53,694 bases of DNA from Clostridium sp. (GTDB lineage Bacteria > Bacillota > Clostridia > Clostridiales > Clostridiaceae), in the NCBI GenBank assembly GCA_017435645.1, contig JAFSER010000017.1:1-53694 (forward strand), written 5' to 3'. The position numbers and the translations under genes were made by a program. This document shows, piece by piece, positions 35,583 through 44,525 of this stretch (its first letter is position 1; every line of letters begins with the position of its first letter). The notes under the pieces are model-generated. The model saw only the letters and a program-made list of their open reading frames with translations, was not told where the DNA came from and did no database searches.

Positions 35583-35774
35583 TTATATTGCTCTTTGAAC
35601 TTTGCCAGATCTAAGGCATCTTGTACATACATGAACTGTCTTTGGTGTTCCGTTAACTAAAGCCTTTACTCTCTTTATGTTAGGAGCCCAAGTTCTCTTA
35701 GATTGACGATGTGAGTGAGAGTATTGACTTCCTGCAATAACTCCTTTATTACAAACTTCGCATCTTCTTGCCAC
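35583..35774 (-). CDS. rpmB: 50S ribosomal protein L28
   Basis: Small protein of the large ribosomal subunit. The 63-residue sequence starts MARRCEVCNKG and carries a second pair in HVCTRCLRSGKV, so Cys5-x2-Cys8 and CxxC near residues 52-55 form a zinc-binding C+ version. B. subtilis RpmB lacks this. SHSHRQSKRTWAPNIKRVKAL is the rRNA-binding middle. The start is GTG with AAGGAGGTG upstream on the minus strand. It is the only minus-strand gene in the first 41 kb and is divergent from the asp23-like gene. Confidence 0.96.
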   Translation of the reverse strand: MARRCEVCNKGVIAGSQYSHSHRQSKRTWAPNIKRVKALVNGTPKTVHVCTRCLRSGKVQRAI

Positions 35775-35828
35775 TTGAAAACACCTCCTTATTTTTGAAG
35801 ATAAATTCTCTTCAATAGGACAGAATAA

Positions 35829-35858
35829 ATTTTAACATAGTATACCTTAGAAAAGCAA
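35829..35858 (-). promoter_or_regulatory. candidate promoter of rpmB
   Basis: On the minus strand TTGCTT (35858-35853) and TAAAAT (35834-35829) are 18 bases apart, and a TG dinucleotide one base before the -10 makes it an extended -10 element. The -35 is poor. Predicted leader length is about 45 bases. Confidence 0.4.
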
Positions 35859-35915
35859 GGGAAAATAGTAAAAAAGTAAAAAAACTTTTAAATTGCAAAT
35901 ATATAATATAAAGTA

Positions 35916-35945
35916 TTGAAATAATCATATAATATTGTATATAAT
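35916..35945 (+). promoter_or_regulatory. candidate SigA promoter of the asp23-fakA pair
   Basis: TTGAAA (35916-35921), an 18-base spacer and a perfect TATAAT (35940-35945) lie 70 bases before the asp23-like start. The whole divergent region is AT-rich, which lowers certainty. Confidence 0.48.
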
Positions 35946-36014
35946 TATTTACTTGAATAATGTATATAACTGATATAAAATATAAGATAGAAATAGTGAT
36001 AAGGAGGATTCTAT

Positions 36015-36362
36015 ATGGTAGGATATTCAAACGAGCTTGGAAATATACATTACTCAGATGAGGTACTTGCTAAAATTGTTGGATTATCAACTATGGAATG
36101 TTATGGCGTAGTAGGTATGGTTTCCAAAAATGCAACAGAAGGCTTATGGGAATTAATGAGAATAGAAAACTTAAGTAAAGGCGTTAAATTAAAATTTGAT
36201 AATGATAAATTAATAGTTGAATTATATGTTATGGTGGAGTATGGAACTAAAATTTCAGAAATAGCTAATAACATAATACAAAAGGTACGTTATAGTGTGG
36301 AAAACTTTACTGGATTAAAAGTTTCATCTGTTACAGTAAATGTTCAAGCCGTTAGAATGTAG
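36015..36362 (+). CDS. Asp23/Gls24-family protein, YloU type
   Basis: Small envelope-stress family protein of 115 residues whose biochemical function is unresolved; Asp23 relatives are membrane-associated in staphylococci. Family features are IHYSDEVLAKIVGLSTMECYGVVGM near the N-terminus and the middle region VKLKFDNDKLIVELYVMVEYG, with VNVQAVRM at the end. No membrane segment is present. AAGGAGG precedes the ATG. It pairs with the DAK2-domain gene 11 bases downstream, as yloU-yloV do in B. subtilis, so a joint role with fatty-acid kinase is plausible. Confidence 0.9.
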   Translation: MVGYSNELGNIHYSDEVLAKIVGLSTMECYGVVGMVSKNATEGLWELMRIENLSKGVKLKFDNDKLIVELYVMVEYGTKISEIANNIIQKVRYSVENFTGLKVSSVTVNVQAVRM

Positions 36363-36373
36363 GAGGTAAAAAG

Positions 36374-37999
36374 ATGAAATATCAGACGATAAATGGCCTT
36401 GATTTTTATAATATGGTTGTTAATGCTAGCAATAAATTGTTAGAGGAGAGCGAATATGTAAACTCGTTAAACGTATTCCCAGTTCCAGATGGAGATACAG
36501 GAACTAATATGTCAGCAACATTTAAAGCAGCTGTTAAAGAAATTGAAGGTTTAAATAGTGAATCAATAGGAGAAGCTTCTAAAAAATTAGCAAAGGGAGC
36601 TCTAATGGGTGCTAGAGGAAACTCAGGAGTTATTCTTTCACAAATTCTTAGAGGAATTTCTAAAGGTTTAGAAGGAAAGACTAATGTAGAAGCTATTGAA
36701 TTTGCAATTGCTTTAAAAGAAGGAAGTAATGCAGCATATAAAGCAGTTATGAGACCTACAGAAGGAACTATACTTTCTGTTATAAGAGCTGCAGCTGATG
36801 CAGCAATAGAAACAGATGTTAAAGATATTGTTGAATTAATGAATGTTGTTGTTACAGAAGCTAAGGTTATGCTTGATAAAACACCAGAATTATTACCAGC
36901 TTTAAAGAAGGCAAAAGTTGTTGACTCAGGTGGAATGGGCTTATATATTATATTAAAAGCAATGTATGAAGCTTTAAGAGATGATATTAAAGCAGAAATA
37001 AAAGATATAAAGCCATCTGAAGCTAAAATGCAAGGTGCACAAGGTACAGAGGACATAAATATTGAATTTGGTTATTGTACAGAATTTATTATTTTAGCAG
37101 ATGCTAGCTATGCAGATGAATTTAGAAATGAAATAATGCCTATGGGAGATTCTCAAGTTGTAGTTGGTTATGAAGATGTAATAAAGGTTCACATTCATAC
37201 TAATGACCCAGGAGCTGTATTAGCTAAGGCTGTTAAGCTTGGTGAATTATCAAAGATTAAAATTGATAATATGAGAGAAGAACATAGAGAAGTATTGTTA
37301 TCTAAAGAAGAGTATAAGATAGAAGAAACTGTAGAGGAAGCTAAAAAATATGCATTTGTTGCTGTTGCAATGGGAGAAGGTGTTACAAACATATTTAAGG
37401 ATCTTGGTATTGACTATGTTATTGAAGGTGGTCAAACAATGAATCCATCAACTCAAGATATAATGGAATGTATATCTAAATTAAATGCTGAACATATATT
37501 TGTATTACCAAATAATAAGAATATAATAATGTCAGCAAATCAAGCAGCTGAAATATCAGATAAAGATGTTAGAGTTATTCCAACAACTTCAATACCACAA
37601 GGTATAACTTGTATAACAATGTTTAATTCAGATGCAGAAGTAGATGAAAATGAATCATTATTAAAAGAAGCTATAGATATGGTTAAAACAGGATCAGTTA
37701 CTTATGCAGTTAGAGATACTGAAATGGATGGTATAGAAATAAAAGAAGGAAATATGCTTGGTTTAATTGAAGGAAAAATCAAGAAGGTAGGATCAGAATA
37801 TTGTGAAGTTGCAGAAGAAGTACTAGCTGATATGATTGATGAAGATAGTGAACTTATAACAATATTATATGGTCAAGATGTTTCAGAAGAAGAAGCTGAA
37901 GCTTTTGCTGAGAAAATTGAAGAAAAATATGAAGATTTAGATATTCAATGCTATAGAGGAGCTCAACCTTTATATTACTTCTTAATGTCAGTAGAATAA
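36374..37999 (+). CDS. fakA: DAK2-domain fatty acid kinase, FakA/YloV type
   Basis: Homologue of FakA, the ATP-binding kinase subunit that phosphorylates exogenous fatty acids held by FakB. The DhaL nucleotide domain covers about residues 1-200 with PVPDGDTGTNMSATF (metal-binding Asp cluster) and MGARGNSGVILSQ. The middle and C-terminal domains have VKVHIHTNDPGAVL and GQTMNPSTQDI. Length is 541, normal for the family. GGAGG precedes the ATG. The acyl-phosphate product is also the PlsX product, and plsX lies 10 kb downstream. No fakB is in the window. Confidence 0.88.
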   Translation: MKYQTINGLDFYNMVVNASNKLLEESEYVNSLNVFPVPDGDTGTNMSATFKAAVKEIEGLNSESIGEASKKLAKGALMGARGNSGVILSQILRGISKGLEGKTNVEAIEFAIALKEGSNAAYKAVMRPTEGTILSVIRAAADAAIETDVKDIVELMNVVVTEAKVMLDKTPELLPALKKAKVVDSGGMGLYIILKAMYEALRDDIKAEIKDIKPSEAKMQGAQGTEDINIEFGYCTEFIILADASYADEFRNEIMPMGDSQVVVGYEDVIKVHIHTNDPGAVLAKAVKLGELSKIKIDNMREEHREVLLSKEEYKIEETVEEAKKYAFVAVAMGEGVTNIFKDLGIDYVIEGGQTMNPSTQDIMECISKLNAEHIFVLPNNKNIIMSANQAAEISDKDVRVIPTTSIPQGITCITMFNSDAEVDENESLLKEAIDMVKTGSVTYAVRDTEMDGIEIKEGNMLGLIEGKIKKVGSEYCEVAEEVLADMIDEDSELITILYGQDVSEEEAEAFAEKIEEKYEDLDIQCYRGAQPLYYFLMSVE

Positions 38000-38034
38000 T
38001 ATTTAATAAAAATTTAAAATAAATAATCTTATTT

Positions 38035-38068
38035 AGGAGTTGTTATAAGACAACTCCTTTAATTTATT
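38035..38068 (+). terminator. terminator after the fakA-like gene
   Basis: AGGAGTTGT (38035-38043) and ACAACTCCT (38050-38058) pair perfectly around TATAAG, followed by TTAATTTATT. The T-tract is interrupted, so efficiency may be moderate. Confidence 0.75.
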
Positions 38069-38099
38069 GCAAAATAAAAAATGAAAATAAATTAAATAG

Positions 38100-38128
38100 T
38101 TGAAAAGTGACTCTATGTAATTTAATAT
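38100..38128 (+). promoter_or_regulatory. SigA-type promoter of recG
   Basis: TTGAAA (38100-38105), a 17-base spacer and TAATAT (38123-38128) lie 54 bases before recG, directly after the preceding terminator. Confidence 0.55.
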
Positions 38129-38181
38129 GATTAATAGAAAAATAATATATTATAGTAAAGTAAGATTTTTGAGGTGAGTAA

Positions 38182-40212
38182 ATGAATATATCAATGGATA
38201 TATCCACTTTAAAAGGTGTAGGCCCTAAGCTTACAGAGAAACTAAATAAATGTGGTATTTTTACAATATATGATTTATTATTATATTTTCCGAGAGATTA
38301 TGAGTTTATAAAAAGTGATACAGATTTTGAAGATATAGATAATGATGAAAAACAAATATTAACTTGTAGAGTTATAGGGTATGATAGAGATATTAAAACT
38401 AAAAATGGAAAAATAATTTCTACTATAAAGTTTGATTATAAAGGACATATAGTTATTGGGAAATGGTTTAATCAAAAATATATAAAAAATAATTTTAATA
38501 TAAATAAGTCTTATGATTTAATAGGGAAGTTTAAAAGAGTTGGGAATAATTTAGAAATTATAAATCCTATAGTTGGATGTAATGATGCGAAAAAAAGTGA
38601 AATTGTCCCTAAATACCCGCTAAAGGGAGATTTAAATGATAAAATAATTGCTAAAATTATTAATCAAGTATTAGATAAGGCTATTATTAAAGAAAATTTA
38701 CCTAAAGAAATAATTGATAGATATAAAATGATAAATTTAGATTTAGCAATTAGAGAAATACACTTTCCTAAGGGCAAATATGAATTAACTAGAGCTATAG
38801 AAAGATTAAAATTTCAAGAACTTTTTACATATTCAATGAAGCTTTTATTATTAAAAAACAAATTAAGAAATAATAATGGAATATCATTTCAGTGGGATAA
38901 GGAAATGGTAAGTTTAAAAGAATCATTGCCTTTTCAATTGACAGAGGCTCAAACTAAGGTGGTTAGAGAGATTTTGAGAGATCAAAAAAGTAGTTATTCT
39001 ATGAATAGGTTAGTTCAAGGAGATGTAGGAAGTGGTAAAACTATTGTAGCATTAATTGCAATATTTAATGTTGTAAAAAATGGATATCAAGCAGCTCTAA
39101 TGGCACCAACAGAAATACTTGCTAATCAGCATTTTAATGAAGCTATGAAAATATTTAATGGTTTTAATATAGATGTAGAGATATTAACAGGAAGTACTAG
39201 CACAAAAGAAAAAAGAAGAATAAAAGAAAAGATATCGGAAGGTAATCCTATGGTTGTAATAGGAACTCATGCTTTAATTCAAGAAGATGTTGATTTTCAT
39301 AATTTAGGGTTAGTAATTACTGATGAGCAACATAGATTTGGGGTGGAGCAACGAAATAAGTTAATAAATAAGGCAAAAAGACCAGATGTATTAGTAATGA
39401 CAGCTACTCCTATTCCGAGAACTTTAGCATTATACATGTATTCAGATTTAGATGTATCTATAATAGATAAGCTTCCACCAGGAAGAAAGAAAATAGATAC
39501 TAGATTTTATACAGATAATCAAAGAAATAAAGCATATTCTTTAGCACTAGATGAAATAAAAAAAGGAAGACAAGTATATATAGTATGTCCACTAATAGAA
39601 GAAAATGAAAAGATGGAGTTAAATTCTGTAGAAAAGCTATATAATAGCTTAAAAGAAGGTGTTTTTAAAGATATAGAAGTTGAAATATTACATGGAAAAA
39701 TGAAGCCTAAGGAAAAAGATGAAATTATAGGGTTATTTAAGGAAAATAAAATTAAAGTAATTATTTCAACTACAGTTATAGAAGTTGGGGTTAATGTTCC
39801 TAATGCTTCAGTTATGATAATAGAAAATTCAGAGAGATTTGGATTAGCACAACTTCATCAATTAAGAGGAAGAGTTGGAAGAGGGGAATATTCATCTTAC
39901 TGCATCTTAATAGGTAATGCTAAGAATGAAAAAACTAAAAAGAGAATGGAGATAATGACTAGTTCAACAGATGGATTTTATATATCGGAGCAAGATTTAA
40001 AGTTAAGAGGAGCAGGAGAGATGTTTGGCCTTAGACAAAGTGGTGACATAGGATTGGTTCTTGCAGATATATATGAAGATATTAATATATTAAAATGTGC
40101 AAGGTTTGAAGCAAATAATTTAATTAACTCTAATGAAATTAATAATGTTAAATTATGTAATGAAATATCTAAATCTCTTGAAAGATATAGTCGATATATA
40201 TGTTTTAATTAA
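38182..40212 (+). CDS. recG: ATP-dependent DNA helicase RecG
   Basis: Branched-DNA helicase that regresses stalled forks and processes recombination junctions. The N-terminal wedge domain (about 1-230) precedes the motor with GDVGSGKTIVALIA (Walker A), TDEQHRFGVEQR (motif II), MTATPIPRTLAL (motif III), STTVIEVGVNVPNA and QLRGRVGRG. The C-terminal TRG region near GAGEMFGLRQSG is present. Length is 676. GAGGTGAG precedes the ATG. Together with priA and smc it gives the window several genome-maintenance genes. Confidence 0.96.
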   Translation: MNISMDISTLKGVGPKLTEKLNKCGIFTIYDLLLYFPRDYEFIKSDTDFEDIDNDEKQILTCRVIGYDRDIKTKNGKIISTIKFDYKGHIVIGKWFNQKYIKNNFNINKSYDLIGKFKRVGNNLEIINPIVGCNDAKKSEIVPKYPLKGDLNDKIIAKIINQVLDKAIIKENLPKEIIDRYKMINLDLAIREIHFPKGKYELTRAIERLKFQELFTYSMKLLLLKNKLRNNNGISFQWDKEMVSLKESLPFQLTEAQTKVVREILRDQKSSYSMNRLVQGDVGSGKTIVALIAIFNVVKNGYQAALMAPTEILANQHFNEAMKIFNGFNIDVEILTGSTSTKEKRRIKEKISEGNPMVVIGTHALIQEDVDFHNLGLVITDEQHRFGVEQRNKLINKAKRPDVLVMTATPIPRTLALYMYSDLDVSIIDKLPPGRKKIDTRFYTDNQRNKAYSLALDEIKKGRQVYIVCPLIEENEKMELNSVEKLYNSLKEGVFKDIEVEILHGKMKPKEKDEIIGLFKENKIKVIISTTVIEVGVNVPNASVMIIENSERFGLAQLHQLRGRVGRGEYSSYCILIGNAKNEKTKKRMEIMTSSTDGFYISEQDLKLRGAGEMFGLRQSGDIGLVLADIYEDINILKCARFEANNLINSNEINNVKLCNEISKSLERYSRYICFN

Positions 40213-40277
40213 ATAAATTGTATATATATAAATATTATGTTAAAATTGTATTAAATAGTACCTAAGGAGGAAGTTAA

Positions 40278-40832
40278 ATGAGAATAATAGCAGGAAAGGC
40301 AAGAGGGCGAAAATTATTACCTCCATCAACAATTGAAACAAGACCAACATTAGATAGAGTTAAGGAATCTATGTTTAGTATAATACAAAATTATATACCT
40401 GATTCAGTAGTTGTAGATGTTTTTGCAGGAACTGGTAGCCTAGGCCTTGAAGCAGCAAGTAGAGGTGCTAAAGAAGTATATTTAGTAGATAAAAGTAATA
40501 CAACATTTCCTATATTAAAGAAAAATGTAGAAAATTTAAAATTTCAAGATTTTTGTTTTCCACTTAATTTAGATTCATATGATGCTTTAAATATGTTAAG
40601 TAAAAAAAATAAGGAATTTGATATTATTTTTATAGATCCACCATATTGTAAGGAAATGATTCCTAAAGCTATTGAAATAATTAAAAATAATAATTTATTA
40701 AAAAGAAATGGTATTATAGTAACAAAAATAGATTCAATAGAAGAGATTTATGAAGGATATAAAGATATCATGTTATTAAAAAGTAAAAAATATGGGAATA
40801 CAACTGTTTGTTTATATAATTATGAGGAGTAA
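40278..40832 (+). CDS. rsmD: 16S rRNA (guanine 966-N2)-methyltransferase RsmD
   Basis: SAM-dependent enzyme that methylates G966 of 16S rRNA (E. coli numbering). MRIIAGKARGRKL and RPTLDRVKESMF form the N-terminal signature. The SAM loop is VVDVFAGTGSLGLEAASRGA and the catalytic motif is FIDPPY. Length is 184. AAGGAGGAAG precedes the ATG. It starts the ylbH-coaD-ylbJ-type neighbourhood and lies 17 bases upstream of coaD. Confidence 0.95.
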   Translation: MRIIAGKARGRKLLPPSTIETRPTLDRVKESMFSIIQNYIPDSVVVDVFAGTGSLGLEAASRGAKEVYLVDKSNTTFPILKKNVENLKFQDFCFPLNLDSYDALNMLSKKNKEFDIIFIDPPYCKEMIPKAIEIIKNNNLLKRNGIIVTKIDSIEEIYEGYKDIMLLKSKKYGNTTVCLYNYEE

Positions 40833-40849
40833 AATAAAAGGTGAGAGAT

Positions 40850-41323
40850 ATGAATATTGCTATTTATCCAGGAAGTTTTGATCCTATAACTAATGGGCAT
40901 TTAGATATTATTACTAGAGGTGCAAAAATATATGATAAGGTTATTGTTGCAGTATTAGTGAATATGGATAAGAAGTGTTTATTTTCTATTGAGGAAAGGG
41001 TAGAGCTTATAAAAAGAGTAACTAAAGATATAGATAATGTGGAGGTATTAAGCTTTGAAGGATTATTAGTTGATTTTGCAAAGCTTAATAATTCTAAGGT
41101 TATTTTAAAAGGGCTTAGGACTATGTCTGATTTTGAGTATGAATTTCAAATGGCATTAATGAATTCTAAACTAGATTCGGAAATAGAAACGGTATTTATG
41201 ATGACTTCATCAGAGTATTCTTATGTAAGTTCGTCATCTGTAAAACAAGTTGCTAAGTTTGGAGGTAGCATTGAAGGATTAGTGCCAAAAGAATTAATTT
41301 CAGAAGTTATGGGGAAGATATAA
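40850..41323 (+). CDS. coaD: phosphopantetheine adenylyltransferase
   Basis: Fourth step of coenzyme A synthesis, transferring AMP from ATP to 4'-phosphopantetheine. [18 protein letters not shown] contains the TxGH-like nucleotidyltransferase motif; [16 protein letters not shown] and [20 protein letters not shown] are the other landmarks. ATG at 40850 is used rather than GTG 40841 because AGGTGAGAG immediately upstream is the ribosome site for it and [10 protein letters not shown] aligns with other CoaD proteins. That gives 157 residues. Confidence 0.96.
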   Translation: MNIAIYPGSFDPITNGHLDIITRGAKIYDKVIVAVLVNMDKKCLFSIEERVELIKRVTKDIDNVEVLSFEGLLVDFAKLNNSKVILKGLRTMSDFEYEFQMALMNSKLDSEIETVFMMTSSEYSYVSSSSVKQVAKFGGSIEGLVPKELISEVMGKI

Positions 41324-41344
41324 TATATTTTAGGGGGATTAGCT

Positions 41345-41881
41345 ATGGAAAAAGTAGAAGTAAATATTATTGAATTATTAGAATACTTAGAGGAATTAAT
41401 AGATACAGCGCCAAAGGTTCCTATTACAGGTAAAAGTGTAGTTGATAAGAAGGAGTTTTTAGAAATAATTGATCAAATAATTAATTATTTACCAGATCAA
41501 ATAAGAAAAGCTCAGTGGGTTATGAATGAAAAAGATAGAATATTAGGTGATGCACAAAAACAATATGAATCTACAAAGACTGAAATTATGGAAATGATGA
41601 AGCAAAATGTAGAAAATCACGATTTAGTTAAAGAAGCAAAGGTTAGAGCAAATGAAATAATTGCCCTAGCTCAAAGGGATGCTAAGGCAATTAGATTAGG
41701 TTCAAGAGAATATTCTACTGAAATATTATCTCAATTAGAAAGGGAGATGGAAGAACATAAAAAGAAACTAATATCTGATATGCAAAAATCTTTTGAGATG
41801 GTTGCAAAAGAAATAGATAAGAATTTAAGTGAAACCGGAGTTAGGATTAAAGAAAATATATCAGAATTAAGAGGAATGTAA
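41345..41881 (+). CDS. coiled-coil protein of unknown function
   Basis: I do not recognise a functional domain. The 178-residue protein is soluble, charged and highly helical. An N-terminal acidic region (VNIIELLEYLEELIDTAPKVP) and KKEFLEIIDQIINYLPDQIRKAQWV are followed by a long coiled coil from about residue 60 to 175 with AKVRANEIIALAQRDAKAIR. That middle resembles F-type ATPase subunit b or DivIVA-like stalks, which is why such proteins are often named ATPase-like. GGGGGA precedes the ATG. It follows coaD by 21 bases and its end overlaps the convergent ylbJ by 15 bases. Confidence 0.78.
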   Translation: MEKVEVNIIELLEYLEELIDTAPKVPITGKSVVDKKEFLEIIDQIINYLPDQIRKAQWVMNEKDRILGDAQKQYESTKTEIMEMMKQNVENHDLVKEAKVRANEIIALAQRDAKAIRLGSREYSTEILSQLEREMEEHKKKLISDMQKSFEMVAKEIDKNLSETGVRIKENISELRGM

Positions 41882-43054
41882 TTTATTTTTAATACTTTTT
41901 ACTATAAAGCTAAAAATAAAAGATATACTAAGTAATATGATTATTGGTAGATATATATTGATTAATATATTAGTATAACTATAATTAGTGGTAACATTAA
42001 AAGTAGGGATTGAAACTAACAAAATATTACTAGATATAAATGTTATAATAAAACCTATTATACCTTGTAGAAACTTAAGAAGAATATATTTTTTAAAATT
42101 ACAAGTTTTATTACTAATTATTGATGAAACTTGTGCAATTACAGAAATACTAGAGAAGCATAATATAAAGCTTATTATACTTAATTTTAAAGTTATTGAT
42201 AAGTTTGAATCAGATATTAACTTGCAACCATTAGTAAATTCAATACTTCCTAATAAAAGATTATATAAAATATTATCAGGCAAACAAACTAAATTTTCTA
42301 TAAAAGTAAAAGCAGCACGTATTATTGTGGTGCTTTTTATTATATTAATTATTACAGAAAAAATAATAACAAAAGCACTTACATTTAATGTTGTTGAAAT
42401 AGCTCCTTCAATTGCTTTTTTTAAACTTAAACCAAAATTAGAGTTGTTTTTTATATTTTCTTTATTAATTGTTATTTTAGGACTTTTAGTAGATTTTTTA
42501 GTAATAAAACCTATTATTAAAGAAGATAAAAAGTTAGCAATAAGAAGAATATATCCATATTTAATATTATTTAGCATAGCAACAGAAACAGCTCCTAATA
42601 TAAAAATAGGGCCAGCATTAGATGCAATATTTAATAATCTTTCATATTCATCTTTATGTATATATCCAAGGTTATAAACTTCATAGGTATATTTTGCACC
42701 TAATGGATAGCCACAAATAAAGCTTGCAGCAATAGGGAAGGAAGAATGTTTAGAAAGACCAAGGGGTTTACATATTAAAGGCCCTAGTATTTTAGAATAA
42801 AGAGTAATCCCATCATAGGCTATTAGTAAATTACAAATAACACTGAATGGAAAAATTGTAGGCAAAATAGCAGTAACTACAAGTTTACTTCCATTTATAG
42901 CAGCTTCCATACTAGGTTTTAAATTAACAACAAAAAGGATAATAAAAAAAGTTATTAAAAAACAAATAATATAATTCTTTTTAAGGTTTAAAAGTTTTAG
43001 CAAAAGAATTATAAGTAAAATAATAAAAAGCCATAATATACAGATACTAATCAT
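41867..43054 (-). CDS. ylbJ: sporulation membrane protein YlbJ (SpoVV)
   Basis: Polytopic membrane protein of 395 residues with about ten hydrophobic spans and a nucleoside-transporter gate-like pattern (SFICGYPLGAKYTYEVYNLG, SNAGPIFILGAV). The B. subtilis homologue, SpoVV, moves dipicolinic acid across the outer forespore membrane during late sporulation, so it is expected in the mother cell. The ATG has GGAGGTAAG just upstream on the minus strand. It follows tmcAL by 45 bases and has a candidate SigE promoter overlapping the tmcAL stop, so it may be expressed apart from tmcAL. The 3' end overlaps the plus-strand coiled-coil gene by 15 bases. Confidence 0.9.
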   Translation of the reverse strand: MISICILWLFIILLIILLLKLLNLKKNYIICFLITFFIILFVVNLKPSMEAAINGSKLVVTAILPTIFPFSVICNLLIAYDGITLYSKILGPLICKPLGLSKHSSFPIAASFICGYPLGAKYTYEVYNLGYIHKDEYERLLNIASNAGPIFILGAVSVAMLNNIKYGYILLIANFLSSLIIGFITKKSTKSPKITINKENIKNNSNFGLSLKKAIEGAISTTLNVSAFVIIFSVIINIIKSTTIIRAAFTFIENLVCLPDNILYNLLLGSIEFTNGCKLISDSNLSITLKLSIISFILCFSSISVIAQVSSIISNKTCNFKKYILLKFLQGIIGFIITFISSNILLVSIPTFNVTTNYSYTNILINIYLPIIILLSISFIFSFIVKSIKNKLHSS

Positions 43055-43074
43055 GAAACTTACCTCCTATAGTA

Positions 43075-43102
43075 TTTATATGCTTATGACTTTTTAATAT
43101 TA
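43075..43102 (-). promoter_or_regulatory. candidate SigE promoter of ylbJ
   Basis: On the minus strand TAATATT (43102-43096) matches the SigE -35 consensus KMATATT at all seven positions; after 13 bases CATATAAA (43082-43075) matches 6 of 8 bases of CATACAMT. The -35 covers the tmcAL stop codon. Transcription would start about 15 bases before the gene, just ahead of the GGAGG site. Confidence 0.45.
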
Positions 43103-44305
43103 TAATTTTATAATTGGAGAGAATAAATAATCACCTAAAGGATTTACATTATTGTTTAAAAGTGAATATGCTTTTGTACTTTGAATATCTAAGTTTAAAA
43201 GTGGATTACTATTATTTTTTCCGATCTTTGTAATGATAGGAATAGATGAATGTTTTTTCATTTCCTTTAGTACAAGTCTACCAGTATCATTAAAACCAAG
43301 AATTCTAGAATATAAGTTTTCTTCTTTAGAAAGCTCAGAAAATGAATAGGAATCAAAAGCTAAAAAAATTTGCATAAGTAATCTAGATATTTTTGTATAA
43401 GTATATCTTTTACTTTTTACCCTAAAAATTAAATCTTCTAATGATGTACTGTAGTATATTTCTTTTAAAATTTTATTATCAATTCCTTCTTTAGCTTCAA
43501 ATAGATTGTTAAAATTAATACAATTTATTAGTAATCTATATTTAATATATTGAAAAGTATTATCTTTAAAAACTAAATTGTAATCACTTTCTATTAAATT
43601 ATTTAAAAAATTAAGTGATGAGTTTGGCATAGTATTTTTTAAAATATTAATGTTGTTTTTACTTTTTAATATTTCTCTTATGCTAGTAGCAGAAGAAAAA
43701 TTTTCATTTAATTCTTTATCATTGTAGCTAGATCCTTTACGTTTCATTGTTAAGGGTATTAAGTTGCTATTAGCTTTAATAATAGCTTTGATATATTCTA
43801 TTCCTAAAATGTTGTTTGAAGTTGTAATCTCATTAGATAAAGTATCAGAATTTAATAATTCCACTAAGACTTTTTCTCTAGCTTTAGCATAAGTTATACC
43901 AGTTTTTAAATTTTCTTTTATTTTTAATTGAAATTCTTCGTTTTCATCTGTTAAAATTTTAGCGATTTTATAAAGAGAGTTTATATCTCCAGATTCGCTA
44001 CCAAAAAAAATATTTTTAACAATTCCAAGACTGTTAAGTATGTTTATTGCTCCTTTTGCAAAAAATTCGGCTGATGAAACAGCATAAAAAGTAGGAAGCT
44101 CAATTACTAAATCAACCCCATTTAATAATGCCATCTCAGTTCTTTTCCATTTGTCTATTAAGGCGGGCTCACCTCTTTGAACAAAGTTACCACTCATAAT
44201 ACAAACTATGGCATCAGCATTTGTCGTCTTTCTTGCAGTTTCTAAATGATATAAATGTCCATTGTGAAATGGATTATACTCTGTAATAATTCCAGTTATA
44301 TTCAT
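43100..44305 (-). CDS. tmcAL: tRNA(Met) cytidine acetate ligase TmcAL (YlbM)
   Basis: Uses acetate and ATP to form N4-acetylcytidine at the wobble base of elongator tRNA-Met. The nucleotidyltransferase motif ITEYNPFHNGHLYHL is at residues 7-21, with SGNFVQRGEPALIDKWKRTEMAL and LPTFYAVSSAEFFAKGA following; GSESGDI is also typical. Length is 401. AAGGAGTG precedes the ATG on the minus strand. It is divergent from pta-ackA, which make and use acetate, the substrate of this enzyme. Confidence 0.93.
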   Translation of the reverse strand: MNITGIITEYNPFHNGHLYHLETARKTTNADAIVCIMSGNFVQRGEPALIDKWKRTEMALLNGVDLVIELPTFYAVSSAEFFAKGAINILNSLGIVKNIFFGSESGDINSLYKIAKILTDENEEFQLKIKENLKTGITYAKAREKVLVELLNSDTLSNEITTSNNILGIEYIKAIIKANSNLIPLTMKRKGSSYNDKELNENFSSATSIREILKSKNNINILKNTMPNSSLNFLNNLIESDYNLVFKDNTFQYIKYRLLINCINFNNLFEAKEGIDNKILKEIYYSTSLEDLIFRVKSKRYTYTKISRLLMQIFLAFDSYSFSELSKEENLYSRILGFNDTGRLVLKEMKKHSSIPIITKIGKNNSNPLLNLDIQSTKAYSLLNNNVNPLGDYLFSPIIKL

Positions 44306-44450
44306 AAATACACTCCTTATAGGGAAATATAGACCTATTATATCATAATTACATAAATTTAATATCTATTTATATTTATCATCAAATTGTTAGAAAAAAA
44401 TGTTAAGAATTATAAGAATATAAAGAATTATAACTTTTAAATAATAATGG

Positions 44451-44480
44451 TTGAAAAATGTAGTTGTTTAGGAGTATATT
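44451..44480 (+). promoter_or_regulatory. SigA-type promoter of pta-ackA
   Basis: TTGAAA (44451-44456), an 18-base spacer and TATATT (44475-44480). Transcription would begin near 44487, inside a small hairpin (TATGGA 44485-44490 with TCCATA 44497-44502, then CTTTTTT). Because the hairpin is at the very 5' end of the RNA, it is more likely a stability element than an attenuator. Confidence 0.5.
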
Positions 44481-44525
44481 AGTATATGGAGAGAAATCCA
44501 TACTTTTTTGAAAGGAGAAGTTATT

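Noticed and set aside
35812-36030. 72-residue hydrophobic minus-strand frame in the rpmB-asp23 gap
   Set aside because: AT-rich non-coding DNA translates into Ile/Leu/Tyr-rich peptides; it overlaps both promoter candidates and lacks a ribosome site.
36406-37056. 216-residue minus-strand frame
   Set aside because: Antisense to the fakA-like gene, low-complexity Ser/Ala/Ile composition, no ribosome site.
41988-42677. 229-residue plus-strand frame
   Set aside because: Antisense shadow of the membrane protein gene ylbJ; hydrophobic pattern mirrors the complementary codons and there is no start signal.
44485-44509. Attenuator upstream of pta
   Set aside because: The hairpin and T-run begin at or before the predicted transcription start, so they could not act as an intrinsic terminator from that promoter.
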